Source of the DNA: CAMFTQ01 sp051881615
Lineage (GTDB): Bacteria > Bacillota > Clostridia > Oscillospirales > Acutalibacteraceae
DNA length: 64,000 nucleotides
NCBI GenBank assembly: GCA_051881615.1
Contig: JBJEQF010000011.1
Location: forward strand, 3,913 to 67,912
Direction of reading: 5' to 3'
Under the pieces are notes generated by a model, which saw only the letters and a list, made by a program, of their open reading frames with translations, had not been told where the DNA came from and searched no databases. Of the stretch, positions 24,457 to 33,707 are shown piece by piece. The first letter of the stretch is position 1; the number at the start of each line of letters is the position of its first letter. Both the position numbers and the translations under genes were made by a program.

Positions 24457-26114
24457 CCTTTAAATACCCGAATCAGGAAAAGAACTCGCTTGAAAATGTC
24501 AGCTTTACGGTAAACAGCAGTGATTTTATACTTGTCTGCGGAGAGTCGGGGTGCGGTAAAACAACGCTGTTAAAAATGCTCAAAAAGGAGCTTGCACCCT
24601 TTGGAGAGAAAAGCGGAGAAATCATTTTCAGCGGTGAAAATGATGAAGCCTACTCATCTGCTGAAATCGGCTTTGTTATGCAAAATCCCGAAAATCAGAT
24701 TGTTACTGATAAGGTTTACAAGGAGCTTGCCTTCGGACTTGAAAGCAAAGCAGAGAAAAGCGAAACCATACGGCTCAAAACTGCCGAAATGGCTTCATAT
24801 TTCGGCATAGAAAATATATTCCGCAGTGATACCTCTACGCTGTCGGGCGGACAAAAGCAGATGTTAAACCTTGCGTCAATTATGGTGACAAATCCGCAGC
24901 TTCTGATTTTAGACGAGCCGACAAGTCAGCTTGACCCGATATCGGCAGACGAATTTATAACAACGCTTAAAAGGCTTAACAGCGAGTTTGGCTTGACAAT
25001 AATTATAAGCGAGCACCGCCTTGAAAAGCTGTTCCCGATTTCCGATAAGGTGCTGATGCTTAGTAACGGCAAAGTCCAGTGCTATGACGAGCCGAAAAAT
25101 ACAGTCAGAATAATAACCTCTGATTTAGAAAAGCAAGACGCAGAAAAAGCTATGCTTTCAATGCCCTGTGCATCAAGAATTTTCTATGAGCTTTCACCAT
25201 TTGCAAAAAAAGAAACCGCCTGCCCTTTGACGGTAAAGGAGGGCAAGAGGTTTTTGATTGATAATTTTCCATCTGTAAAATCCGATTGCGAAAGCAAAGC
25301 ATATTCGCATAATGAAGAAAAGGCGATAGAGCTTAAAAACGTCTGGTTTCGCTATGAAAGAAATTCAAAAGATATTATGAGGGGAGTAAATCTGACGGTT
25401 TACACAGGTGAGCATTTTTGCATTTTAGGCGGTAACGGAACAGGCAAAACAACGGCGCTTTCAGTAATTTGCGCTGTCAATAAGCCGTACAGAGGTAAAA
25501 TTTTTATCAAAAACAAAAATATAAAGGACTACAAAAACGGCAGTCTGTATAAAGGATTGCTCGGCTTTTTACCGCAAAATCCACAGACGGTATTTGTCTG
25601 CGACACTGTTCTTGACGATATGAAGGAGCTGTTAAAGGCAAACGAAATCCCAAAAGATATGCACAGTGAAATGATAGAAAAAACGGCAGAAATGCTGTCT
25701 GTAACAAAATTTTTAGATAAGCACCCTTACGATTTAAGCGGCGGAGAACAGCAAAAATGCGCCATAGCGAAATTGCTTCTGTTAAGACCGCAAATTCTGC
25801 TTTTGGATGAGCCGACAAAGGGACTTGACGCATATTCAAAAAAATCCTTTGCAGAGCTTTTGCAAAAGCTAAAGGCAAAGGGAATAACAATAATTACGGT
25901 TACTCACGATATTGAATTTGCCGCCGAGTACGCAGACAGATGCGGTCTTTATTTTGACGGAGAAATCATATCAGCCGATATACCGCAGAGCTTCTTTTCA
26001 AAAAACAGCTTTTACACAACAACAGCCGCTTCAATATCACGTGGAATTTATGACGATGCCGTTACCTGTAATGATGTTGTAATGTGTGCAAAAAGGAGCA
26101 TAGGCTATGAATAA
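24429..26114 (+). CDS. ecfA: ECF transporter ATPase, two fused ABC domains
   Basis: The 561-residue product is a tandem ABC ATPase. The first half has Walker A GESGCGKT (38-45), signature LSGGQKQM and Walker B LLILDEPTSQLD. The second half has GGNGTGKT, LSGGEQQKCA and LLLDEPTKGLD. It equals EcfA1 and EcfA2 in one chain. AAGGAGG precedes ATG 24429. It overlaps ecfT by 28 nt and the S component by 8 nt, which indicates one complex. Confidence 0.95.
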   Translation: MEILSVQNLTFKYPNQEKNSLENVSFTVNSSDFILVCGESGCGKTTLLKMLKKELAPFGEKSGEIIFSGENDEAYSSAEIGFVMQNPENQIVTDKVYKELAFGLESKAEKSETIRLKTAEMASYFGIENIFRSDTSTLSGGQKQMLNLASIMVTNPQLLILDEPTSQLDPISADEFITTLKRLNSEFGLTIIISEHRLEKLFPISDKVLMLSNGKVQCYDEPKNTVRIITSDLEKQDAEKAMLSMPCASRIFYELSPFAKKETACPLTVKEGKRFLIDNFPSVKSDCESKAYSHNEEKAIELKNVWFRYERNSKDIMRGVNLTVYTGEHFCILGGNGTGKTTALSVICAVNKPYRGKIFIKNKNIKDYKNGSLYKGLLGFLPQNPQTVFVCDTVLDDMKELLKANEIPKDMHSEMIEKTAEMLSVTKFLDKHPYDLSGGEQQKCAIAKLLLLRPQILLLDEPTKGLDAYSKKSFAELLQKLKAKGITIITVTHDIEFAAEYADRCGLYFDGEIISADIPQSFFSKNSFYTTTAASISRGIYDDAVTCNDVVMCAKRSIGYE

Positions 26115-26790
26115 AAAAGTTATCTCAATAGTCTTGCTCACAGTTTTGTCACCGCTTGCTGTTATTTTCGGCGCAGTTATTTTCAGTGAAAAGCAGTACG
26201 CCTTTGTTTCTCTTTTTGTAGCTTTGCTTGCCTGCATATCTTTTTTTCTTGCATTTGAAAAACGCAGTGAAACAGCCGCCAAAAAAACAGTTATAATAGC
26301 CGTAATGATTGCTCTGTGCGTAGTCGGCAGACTTATTTTTGCACCCTTGCAGGGATTTAAGCCTGTGACGGCAATTATTATAATCACAGCTATGTACTTC
26401 GGCGGTGAAAGCGGATTTATGACAGGTGCGCTTACTGCGCTTATCTCAAATTTCTACTTCGGTCAGGGACCTTGGACACCGTTTCAGATGATAGTGTGGG
26501 GACTTATCGGACTTACGGCAGGTGTACTTGCAAAAAAGCTAAAAAGCAGTACCGTACTTTTGCTTATTTTCGGTGCGATAAGTGGAGTTGCGTATTCGCT
26601 TCTGATGGATATTTGGACAGTGCTTTGGGCTGATAACTCATTTAATATTACAAGATACTTAGCCGCCGTTATTTCCGCATTACCGGTAACGGCTGAATAT
26701 ATAGCTTCAAACATCGTCTTTTTGCTGATACTGACAAAACCCCTCGGCAAAAAGCTCAATCGAATTTGCTCAAAATACGGAATAGAATAA
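26107..26790 (+). CDS. ECF transporter substrate-binding S component, probably for cobalamin
   Basis: A 227-residue protein with about seven to eight membrane helices. The region from residue 60 on follows the S-component pattern: an Ala-rich helix 1 (IIAVMIALCVVGRLIFAPL), then FKPVTAIIIITAMYFGG and a glycine-rich GLIGLTAGVLAKKL. Substrate specificity cannot be read from such sequences, but the cobalamin riboswitch and the intrinsic-factor-like partners point to a corrinoid. It is the last gene of the operon, with a hairpin 3 nt after the stop. Confidence 0.85.
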   Translation: MNKKVISIVLLTVLSPLAVIFGAVIFSEKQYAFVSLFVALLACISFFLAFEKRSETAAKKTVIIAVMIALCVVGRLIFAPLQGFKPVTAIIIITAMYFGGESGFMTGALTALISNFYFGQGPWTPFQMIVWGLIGLTAGVLAKKLKSSTVLLLIFGAISGVAYSLLMDIWTVLWADNSFNITRYLAAVISALPVTAEYIASNIVFLLILTKPLGKKLNRICSKYGIE

Positions 26791-26793
26791 ATA

Positions 26794-26820
26794 ACAGCGG
26801 CTGAAAAAATCAGTCGCTGT
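26794..26820. terminator. Hairpin between the cobalamin operon and galU
   Basis: ACAGCG-G-CTGA and TCAG-T-CGCTGT pair around an A-rich loop between two convergent genes. T-runs are weak, so efficiency is uncertain. Confidence 0.5.
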
Positions 26821-26831
26821 CGTTATCTATC

Positions 26832-27704
26832 TTATAATGTTTTTACAAATTCCTTTAAATATTTCTTTAAATCCTCGCCGATTTCAGGGTGATTAACGCC
26901 AAGCTCAATGTTTGCCTGCAAAATGCCGAGCTTGTTGCCCATATCGTATCTTTTGCCCTCAAACTCAACGGCTGTCATACCTACTGTTGTCGCAATCTCT
27001 TTCATAGCGTCCGTCAACTGAATTTCTCCGCCTGCACCGGGAGTTGTTCTTTCAAGTATCTCAAAAATCTCAGGTGGCAAAACGCATCTGTCAAGTATTG
27101 AATAAAGAGATAGAACAGCCTCGGGAGTCTGTGGCTTTTCTACCATATCGGTGCATTTGTAAACGTTGTCGTGCATAAGCTCAACCTTTAATGAGCCGTA
27201 CTTGTGAATATCCTTTTCATCAACCTTTTTAATTCCCAGAACGCCCTTACCGAATTCGCCGTACACGTCAATAAGCTGACCGATAGCCGGCTTTTCTCCG
27301 ACAATAACGCCGTCACCGTACATAACGGCAAAAGGCTCGTTGCCGACAAAGCTTTTAGCTCTGCTTACTGCGTGGCCAAGTCCCTTAGTTTCAATCTGAC
27401 GGATAAAGGTGATGTTAGCCATATCTCTGAGATTTTTGACTGTTTCAAGCATTTCGTACTTTTTGCCCTTTTCAAGCGCCGCTTCAAGCTCAGGCGAGCA
27501 GTCAAAGTGGTCCTCAATAACACCCTTGCCTCTGTTAGTGATGATTAGAATGTCTGTTATGCCTGTGTTTACAGCCTCTTCAACAATGTACTGAATAGCA
27601 GGCTTGTCAACAACAGGGAGCATCTCCTTAGGCATTGATTTTGTAGCCGGCAATACTCTTGTGCCAAGTCCTGCGGCAGGAATAACCGCTTTTCTGATAG
27701 TCAT
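26832..27704 (-). CDS. galU: UTP-glucose-1-phosphate uridylyltransferase
   Basis: The 290-residue enzyme makes UDP-glucose. It starts with the nucleotidyltransferase pattern PAAGLGTRVLPATKSMPKEMLPVVDKP, and later has MYGDGVI and VEKP, all expected for GalU. Length is normal. AGGAGG precedes ATG 27704. It supplies UDP-glucose for envelope glycans; pgcA at 36.6 kb supplies its substrate glucose-1-phosphate. Confidence 0.96.
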   Translation of the reverse strand: MTIRKAVIPAAGLGTRVLPATKSMPKEMLPVVDKPAIQYIVEEAVNTGITDILIITNRGKGVIEDHFDCSPELEAALEKGKKYEMLETVKNLRDMANITFIRQIETKGLGHAVSRAKSFVGNEPFAVMYGDGVIVGEKPAIGQLIDVYGEFGKGVLGIKKVDEKDIHKYGSLKVELMHDNVYKCTDMVEKPQTPEAVLSLYSILDRCVLPPEIFEILERTTPGAGGEIQLTDAMKEIATTVGMTAVEFEGKRYDMGNKLGILQANIELGVNHPEIGEDLKKYLKEFVKTL

Positions 27705-27731
27705 AATAATCCTCCTGAATTTTAAAATAAA

Positions 27732-28760
27732 TCATATTATGTTAAATGAAGATAAAATCATAGGTAAATAAGAAATAATCAAATATGCAACAAGCAGGCT
27801 GACACCCAGCGGCGTATTAACTCCGCCTTTTGCATTAAAGAAAATTTCTCTTTCAGCGTCATTTTCAAGCTCTTTGTTTGCAGTTTTAAGCTGTTTCATA
27901 CAATGCTTAAAGTAAACTCTGTTTGCACAAAATCCGCATACAAGCCTTAAAGCAAGCATAGTAAGCTCACAAATGACAGGCAAAGCAAAGAACAACACCT
28001 TGTCAAACGACAGCATTGCGCCTGCGTTTGCAAGCGTCAGAATATCTGAATATGCAGTAATTTCCGAAATACCTGCAATTGACATCAGCTCGTTAAAAAT
28101 CTCTGTAAATGCCGGTGAATAGGCGACAAAAATCGGCACAACTGCAAGCACAAGCATCAAAGCTGTGAGTAAGGTGCCTATGCCGTACATTTTGCGGTAA
28201 AGGAAATATCCGCCACCGAATAAAAATGCCGAAAAATTAAAGCGTGACTTAGAGTATTTTTTGATATTATAAAAAATCCGCATAAAATACGGCGTGTTGC
28301 TCTTGACAAGCCTTGACGCATCACCTGCCGTCACATTTTCGTCAAGGTTTTCCTTAGGGTCTACTCCGCCCATCGGGTCAATCACAAACGGCATACCGTT
28401 AAAGGGCGGCTGTCCGTTTGGTGAGCCTTGACCGTTTTGCCCGTCAGAGCTGTTATGTTCAGCTCCAAAGCCGCCCGTTATCAGAGGGTTGCCGCATTTC
28501 CTGCAAAAAAACGTTCCCTCGGGATTTTTCTCCTTGCAGGCAGGGCAGATGATTTCGCCTTGCGAAGTGTTGTTATCATTTTTGCCGATATATTCCTGAT
28601 AATCAAAGCCTTCGCTGTGCCTGTCCTCAAAGTGACACCTGTTTTCCTGCTCAAAGCACTCTCTGTGGTGGGGAGCACCGCACTCGGGGCATACGACAAC
28701 GTCATCATTTGCGTGAAAATTCTTGTCGCATACGGGGCATTTATAATCTAAATAATCCAT
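27732..28760 (-). CDS. Prokaryotic RING-finger / zinc-ribbon DUF2628-like membrane protein
   Basis: The 342-residue product begins with a RING-like zinc module (CPVCDKNFHANDDVVVCPEC, then HHRECF and C-H ligands) and a second zinc ribbon (CPACKEKN...FFCRKCG at about 72-90). A Gly/Asn/Pro-rich spacer follows, then a membrane part of four to five helices resembling DUF2628. Such proteins are common in Ruminococcaceae and their function is unknown. It lies 27 nt upstream of galU in the same direction, and may be co-transcribed. Confidence 0.85.
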   Translation of the reverse strand: MDYLDYKCPVCDKNFHANDDVVVCPECGAPHHRECFEQENRCHFEDRHSEGFDYQEYIGKNDNNTSQGEIICPACKEKNPEGTFFCRKCGNPLITGGFGAEHNSSDGQNGQGSPNGQPPFNGMPFVIDPMGGVDPKENLDENVTAGDASRLVKSNTPYFMRIFYNIKKYSKSRFNFSAFLFGGGYFLYRKMYGIGTLLTALMLVLAVVPIFVAYSPAFTEIFNELMSIAGISEITAYSDILTLANAGAMLSFDKVLFFALPVICELTMLALRLVCGFCANRVYFKHCMKQLKTANKELENDAEREIFFNAKGGVNTPLGVSLLVAYLIISYLPMILSSFNII

Positions 28761-28858
28761 ACAGTGCCTTTCTTACATAAAATTTCTAAAAAAATATAAT
28801 ATTTTTACATACTTTTTTCTATTATACCAAATAAATTTCAAAACTGCAACCTTTACTT

Positions 28859-28887
28859 TTGACAAATATTAGATTATAATATAATAG
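28859..28887 (+). promoter_or_regulatory. Promoter of prfB-apgM
   Basis: Consensus TTGACA at 28859-28864, a 17-nt spacer and TAATAG; overlapping TATAAT sequences offer alternative -10 boxes. It lies 30 nt upstream of ATG 28917. Confidence 0.55.
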
Positions 28888-28916
28888 TATATTATAGTTT
28901 TTGTGAGGTAAACGCT

Positions 28917-30035
28917 ATGCTACAGTTCGAAGAATTAAAATTACAGCTCGAAGCGCTAAAGCCTGAAATTGACGATTTGTCAGAGGCACTGGGACTTTCT
29001 GCAATGCTCTCAGAGATAGAACAGCTTGAAAACAGGGCGGCAGAGCCGGGCTTCTGGGACGATATGGAAAAATCGCAGAAAATCCTGCAAAGAACGAGCA
29101 ATTTAAAAAGCAAGGTAGAGGAGTACAACAAGCTCGTAAGCGCATATGATGACGCACTTGCGCTCATTGAATTAGGCGATGAGGAAGAGGATCTTTCTTT
29201 GCTTGAAGAAGCGCAGAGTGAGGTTGAAAGCATTAAGTCAGAGCTTGAAAAACAGCGCCTTAAAACACTGCTCACAGGCGAATATGACAAGAACAATGCA
29301 ATTTTAACGTTCCACGCTGGCTCAGGTGGTACAGAAGCGCAGGACTGGGCAGAGATGCTCTACAGAATGTATACACGCTGGGCAACTGCTCACGGCTTTA
29401 ACGTTAAGGAAATCGACTACCTTGACGGTGACGAGGCAGGACTAAAAAGCGCCGTACTTCTTGTAGAGGGTGAAAATGCCTACGGCTATTTAAAGGGTGA
29501 GGCAGGAGTTCACCGCCTTGTGCGTGTATCTCCGTTTGACAGCGCAGGCAGACGTCACACAAGCTTTTCCTCCCTTGAGGTAATGCCCGAAATTGACGAT
29601 GATATAAAAATCGACATAGCACCCGAGGACATCAAAATGGACGTTTACCGTGCAAGCGGCGCAGGCGGTCAGAAGGTAAACAAAACCTCGTCTGCTGTTC
29701 GACTTACTCATATTCCTACAGGCATCGTTGTAGCGTCACAGGTTGAAAGAAGCCAGTACCAGAACCGTGACGTGGCTATGAAAATGCTTATGTCAAAGCT
29801 TATGGAAATAAAAGAGCGTGAGCATCTCGACAAAATTGAGGACATCAAGGGCGTTCAGAAGGAAATTACGTGGGGCAGTCAGATCAGAAGCTACGTGTTT
29901 ATGCCCTACACGCTTGTAAAGGATCACAGAACGAGCTTTGAAACAGGCAATATCAACGCCGTTATGGACGGCGACCTTGACGGCTTTATAAACGCATATC
30001 TTAAAGCACTCAGCTTAGGCGAGCTTGAAAAATAA
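28917..30035 (+). CDS. prfB: Peptide chain release factor 2
   Basis: RF2 ends translation at UGA and UAA. The 372-residue protein has the stop-codon tripeptide SPF in VRVSPFDSAGRRHTSF and the catalytic GGQ in ASGAGGQKVNKT. The frame is continuous from ATG 28917, so the autoregulatory +1 frameshift near codon 25, found in many bacteria, is absent here. GAGGT lies 8 nt before the start. apgM follows 26 nt later. Confidence 0.97.
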   Translation: MLQFEELKLQLEALKPEIDDLSEALGLSAMLSEIEQLENRAAEPGFWDDMEKSQKILQRTSNLKSKVEEYNKLVSAYDDALALIELGDEEEDLSLLEEAQSEVESIKSELEKQRLKTLLTGEYDKNNAILTFHAGSGGTEAQDWAEMLYRMYTRWATAHGFNVKEIDYLDGDEAGLKSAVLLVEGENAYGYLKGEAGVHRLVRVSPFDSAGRRHTSFSSLEVMPEIDDDIKIDIAPEDIKMDVYRASGAGGQKVNKTSSAVRLTHIPTGIVVASQVERSQYQNRDVAMKMLMSKLMEIKEREHLDKIEDIKGVQKEITWGSQIRSYVFMPYTLVKDHRTSFETGNINAVMDGDLDGFINAYLKALSLGELEK

Positions 30036-30061
30036 AGATAATTAAAAAGAGGTTGATAAAA

Positions 30062-31273
30062 ATGAAATATCTTGTAATGCTTTGTGACGGTATGGCTGAC
30101 GAGCCGTCAGAAATGCTAAGTAACAAAACTCCGATGGAAAAGGCAGTAAAGCCTTGTATGGACGAGCTTGCTTCAAAGGGCGAGGTCGGTATGGTAAAAA
30201 CAGTTGCAGACGGACTAAAGCCGGGCAGTGACGTTGCAAACCTTTCTGTACTCGGCTATGAGCCTGCAAAATACTACAGCGGAAGATCTCCGCTTGAGGC
30301 TGCAAGCATCGGCATTGACTTAAAGAACACTGACGTAACTCTGCGCTGTAACCTTGTAACGCTGTCAGATGAAGAAAACTACGAGGACAAAACTATCCTT
30401 GACTACTGCGCAGACGATATTTCAAGCGAGGAAGCAAAAGTACTTATTGATTATATCGAGGAGAATTTAGGCAACGATACCTTTTCATTCTACAGCGGCG
30501 TATCATACCGTCACTGTCTTGTATGGGCAAACGGTGAGCCGAACCCCGGTGTGCTTACTCCGCCGCACGATATAACAGGCAAAAAAATCAAGGAATATAT
30601 CCCAAAGGGCGACTATGTAGCAGAGCTTTACGATTTAATGGTAAAAAGCTATGAGCTGCTAAAGGATCACCCTGTTAATAAAGCGAGAATTGAAAGAGGA
30701 AAGCGTCCTGCAAACTCAATCTGGCTGTGGGGAGAGGGTACAAAGCCGCAGCTTGACAGCTTCTACGGCAAATTCGGCAAAAAGGGCAGTATGATTTCTG
30801 CTGTTGACTTGTTAAAGGGTATTGCTATCTGCGCCGAAATGAAAAGCGTTGACGTAGAGGGCGCAACAGGCTACATCGACACAAACTTTGACGGCAAGTG
30901 CAAGGCGGCTATCGAGGAATTTAAAAACGGACAGGACTTTGTATATATCCACGTTGAAGCACCCGACGAGTGCGGACACAGGGGAGAGGCAGAAAACAAG
31001 GTTAGAGCCATTGAGCTGATTGATGAGAAAATCCTCACGCCTGTTGTTGATTTCCTCAAAGGCTATGACGATTTTGCAGTTCTTGTATGCCCCGACCACC
31101 CGACGCCGCTTAACATCAAAACACATTCGGGCAACCCTGTGCCTTACCTTATCTACAGCAGTAGGGACGAGAAAAACAGCGGAGTTACCTGCTTTACAGA
31201 AGCACAGGCAAATAAGACAGGCAATTTCATAGAAAAAGGCTTTGAAATGATGAGCTATTTTCTTGAGAAATAA
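30062..31273 (+). CDS. apgM: Cofactor-independent phosphoglycerate mutase, archaeal type
   Basis: The 403-residue protein belongs to the alkaline phosphatase superfamily. It opens with YLVMLCDGMADEP and has GSDVANLSVLGY, HVEAPDECGHRGE and VCPDHPTP, the metal-ligand blocks of the ApgM group. Members interconvert 3- and 2-phosphoglycerate; some relatives act as homoserine kinases, so the exact reaction is not certain. ATG 30062 sits 9 nt after AGAGG; a TTG 9 nt earlier is too close to that site. Confidence 0.88.
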   Translation: MKYLVMLCDGMADEPSEMLSNKTPMEKAVKPCMDELASKGEVGMVKTVADGLKPGSDVANLSVLGYEPAKYYSGRSPLEAASIGIDLKNTDVTLRCNLVTLSDEENYEDKTILDYCADDISSEEAKVLIDYIEENLGNDTFSFYSGVSYRHCLVWANGEPNPGVLTPPHDITGKKIKEYIPKGDYVAELYDLMVKSYELLKDHPVNKARIERGKRPANSIWLWGEGTKPQLDSFYGKFGKKGSMISAVDLLKGIAICAEMKSVDVEGATGYIDTNFDGKCKAAIEEFKNGQDFVYIHVEAPDECGHRGEAENKVRAIELIDEKILTPVVDFLKGYDDFAVLVCPDHPTPLNIKTHSGNPVPYLIYSSRDEKNSGVTCFTEAQANKTGNFIEKGFEMMSYFLEK

Positions 31274-31328
31274 TTCCCCTGTGTAAAAATCCGTACACCT
31301 TAGCACACACATAAAATTACCTATTCAC

Positions 31329-31366
31329 AAACCGCTGCACAAAAGCTGTGCGGCGGTTGTTTTTTT
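31329..31366 (+). terminator. Terminator of prfB-apgM
   Basis: AACCGC-T-GCAC and GTGC-G-GCGGTT pair with a small loop, followed by TTTTTTT. Confidence 0.85.
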
Positions 31367-31411
31367 GCAGAATTTGGGAGGAATTTCATTTGAAATTTCT
31401 GTGAAATATTC

Positions 31412-31450
31412 GCTTAAATTATTGCAATTTAAGCACAAAAACTATATAAT
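31412..31450 (+). promoter_or_regulatory. Promoter with overlapping palindromic operator of the sugar ABC operon
   Basis: A perfect inverted repeat GCTTAAATT-ATTGC-AATTTAAGC (31412-31434) overlaps the -35 box TTGCAA (31422-31427). After a 17-nt spacer comes a consensus TATAAT (31445-31450). A repressor bound there would block RNA polymerase. A second, shorter repeat AATTTCA-TT-TGAAATT lies at 31382-31397. No regulator gene is adjacent. Confidence 0.7.
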
Positions 31451-31492
31451 ATTTACATCTTTATGTTACATACAACAGAAAAGGGTGGATAT

Positions 31493-32815
31493 ATGAAAAA
31501 AACGCTGTGTCTTATTATGGCGATACTTCTTTTGATTCCTGTTGCTCTGTCAGGCTGTCAGAACGCTGAAAATACTGACGAGCAGGAGCAGATTCTTGTC
31601 TATCTGCCAAGCTCATCGTATCTGGGAGAAGTAATCAGAAAGTACAACAGGTATCTTGTTGATAACAATTATGAAAACCGCTACAAAATAAACGTAAAGC
31701 TTTTTGATGATGTAAAGGAAAATACATCAATTACAAAAATGGTTACAGAAATAATGGCAGGCGCCGGACCTGACATTATCGCCCTTGAAACAGATATTCC
31801 GTTTGAAAAGCTGATGCAGCAGAGCATTTTTGCAGATATTAACGAAATAATTGAAAACGATACGTCAGAAGAGAAGCTCGACCTGTCTGTTTACAACAGT
31901 GCAATTATGGATTCCTGTGTTGTAGACGGCAAAAGACTTATGATACCGCTTGCGTTCAGCCTGAATGTTATGTCAGCGCCAAGCGATTTGTGCAGTGAGT
32001 ACAATATCCCGACTGACGCTAAACTTTCCTACAGTAACGCACCAGAGGTTTTAAATGACTTTCTTGAAAAAGCCAAAGACAGCGAGGATATGACGGTATT
32101 TACCGATTTCAAAGCACAGCTTTTAAACCTGATTGACGATTACGTTGATTTCGGCGAAAACAAGGTTTATTTCGACACACCGCAGTTTCAGAGCGATTTC
32201 AAACAACTGTGCAAGCTCAATATTGTAAATAACAGCGATAACAGCAAGAAGAACAATAGCAGAGGAAGATACAGAGATCCGTACAGCTTTTTTTCTCATT
32301 TCTACGGTTCATCATCAAGCCTTTTTCAGCCTGTTTTTGACTCGTTTTTCGGCTTTGACGTTTTCAGTGGTTCTGACTCGCACGAGCTAATAAACGGTAT
32401 CAACAAATCAGAATCCGATATAAAGGCTACCGTAAAATATGCAATGGCTGTAAACGCAAACTCGAATAAAAAGCAAGAGGTTCTTGAGTTTATTAAATAT
32501 GCGCTCAGCCAGCATATTCAGACAGACTGGATGGACGGCTATATGCCTGTTAATAATCAGTCGTTCGGTATGAAGCTTTACTACAGTACTCTTGAAAATA
32601 ACAGATTTTTCGGTAATGATACGGACAGCTCAAAATCGGCTGAATTTATAAAAAAATTTCTCACTCTTGTTGACGGTGTAAACGTGTGCAATATTCCGAA
32701 TTCATACTATCACAACAACATAATAGGCGACATTGTTGATGACTTTATATCGGGCAAAATATCAGAGCAGAAGTTTTTAAATCAGCTTAATTCAAAAACA
32801 AGCATTTTTGTAAAT
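31493..32815 (+). CDS. Extracellular sugar-binding lipoprotein of an ABC importer (CUT1-like)
   Basis: The product has a lipoprotein signal with lipobox LSGC (Cys22) and a solute-binding fold: ILVYLPSSSYLGEVIRKYNRYL early and AGAGPDIIALE in the usual position. Residues 250-295 form an unusual Ser/Phe/Asp/Gly-rich insert. ATG 31493 has GGGTGG upstream; a 10-residue extension lacks one. The reading frame stays open to a stop ending at 32821. The two permease genes that follow indicate a carbohydrate importer. The sugar is unknown. Confidence 0.85.
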
Positions 32816-32834
32816 GAGTAGAGGAGGGAAGTAT

Positions 32835-33692
32835 ATGCGTATGTCTGTTTCTGCTAAAAACAAGCTGTGGGGCTACCTCTTTATACTGCCCTCGGCTGTC
32901 GGCATTTTTATTTTTTACATAATTCCGTTTGTTATGTCGCTATATTACAGCTTAGTAACCTACGGAAAATTCAGCGGTCTTAATAATTATTTTGAGCTTT
33001 TGGGCAACAGCTACTTTCTGCTTGCTCTTAAAAATACTGTAGTTTTCACGGCGATAGCAATTCCGCTTTTGCTTGTCACATCATTTGCAATAGCGCTTTT
33101 TCTTAATTCCTTTGAAAAGATAGCCTCTTTTTTTCAAAGCACGTTGCTTATACCTATGCTGATACCGACAGCCTCTGTGCTTTTTGTGTGGCAGATTTTT
33201 CTTGACGAAAAAGGAATAATCAACAATATCTTAAACGCACTTAATCTGTCACAGATAAATTTTTATGACAGCGGATTTTCAATGGTTGTCATAATCCTTA
33301 TATTTGTATGGAAAAACTGCGGCTTTTGCGTAATACTCTTTACCGCAGGACTTTCAAATATGCCGAAATCCGTAATAGAAAGCGCAAAGCTTGAGGGTGC
33401 TTCCTCATTTAAGGTGGTAACAAAAATAATTGTTCCTATGATGTCACCCACAACGTTTTTCGTTTTTCTTATGGCTATAATAAACTCCTTTAAAATTTTC
33501 AGAGAAATCTTTCTGCTTTTCGGCGATTACCCTAACGAAAACGTCTATTTCCTGCAAAACTTTATCAATAACAATTTCTATAATCTTAATTACTCTCAGC
33601 TTTCAGCCGCCTCTGTAATTCTGACGATAATTATTGTTGCGGTACTGCTTGTAACCTTCAGAATAGAGCGAAAGAGTAATTATCTTGAATAA
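32835..33692 (+). CDS. Sugar ABC transporter permease, MalF type
   Basis: A 285-residue permease with six membrane helices. The cytoplasmic EAA-like loop reads ESAKLEGASSFKVVTKIIVP, the docking site for the ATPase. N-terminal GYLFILPSAVGIFIFYIIPF is typical of CUT1 MalF-type subunits. ATG 32835 follows GAGGAGGG; an in-frame start 21 nt earlier precedes that site. It starts 13 nt after the binding-protein gene. Confidence 0.93.
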   Translation: MRMSVSAKNKLWGYLFILPSAVGIFIFYIIPFVMSLYYSLVTYGKFSGLNNYFELLGNSYFLLALKNTVVFTAIAIPLLLVTSFAIALFLNSFEKIASFFQSTLLIPMLIPTASVLFVWQIFLDEKGIINNILNALNLSQINFYDSGFSMVVIILIFVWKNCGFCVILFTAGLSNMPKSVIESAKLEGASSFKVVTKIIVPMMSPTTFFVFLMAIINSFKIFREIFLLFGDYPNENVYFLQNFINNNFYNLNYSQLSAASVILTIIIVAVLLVTFRIERKSNYLE

Positions 33693-33707
33693 CGGCAGGT
33701 AAACGAT

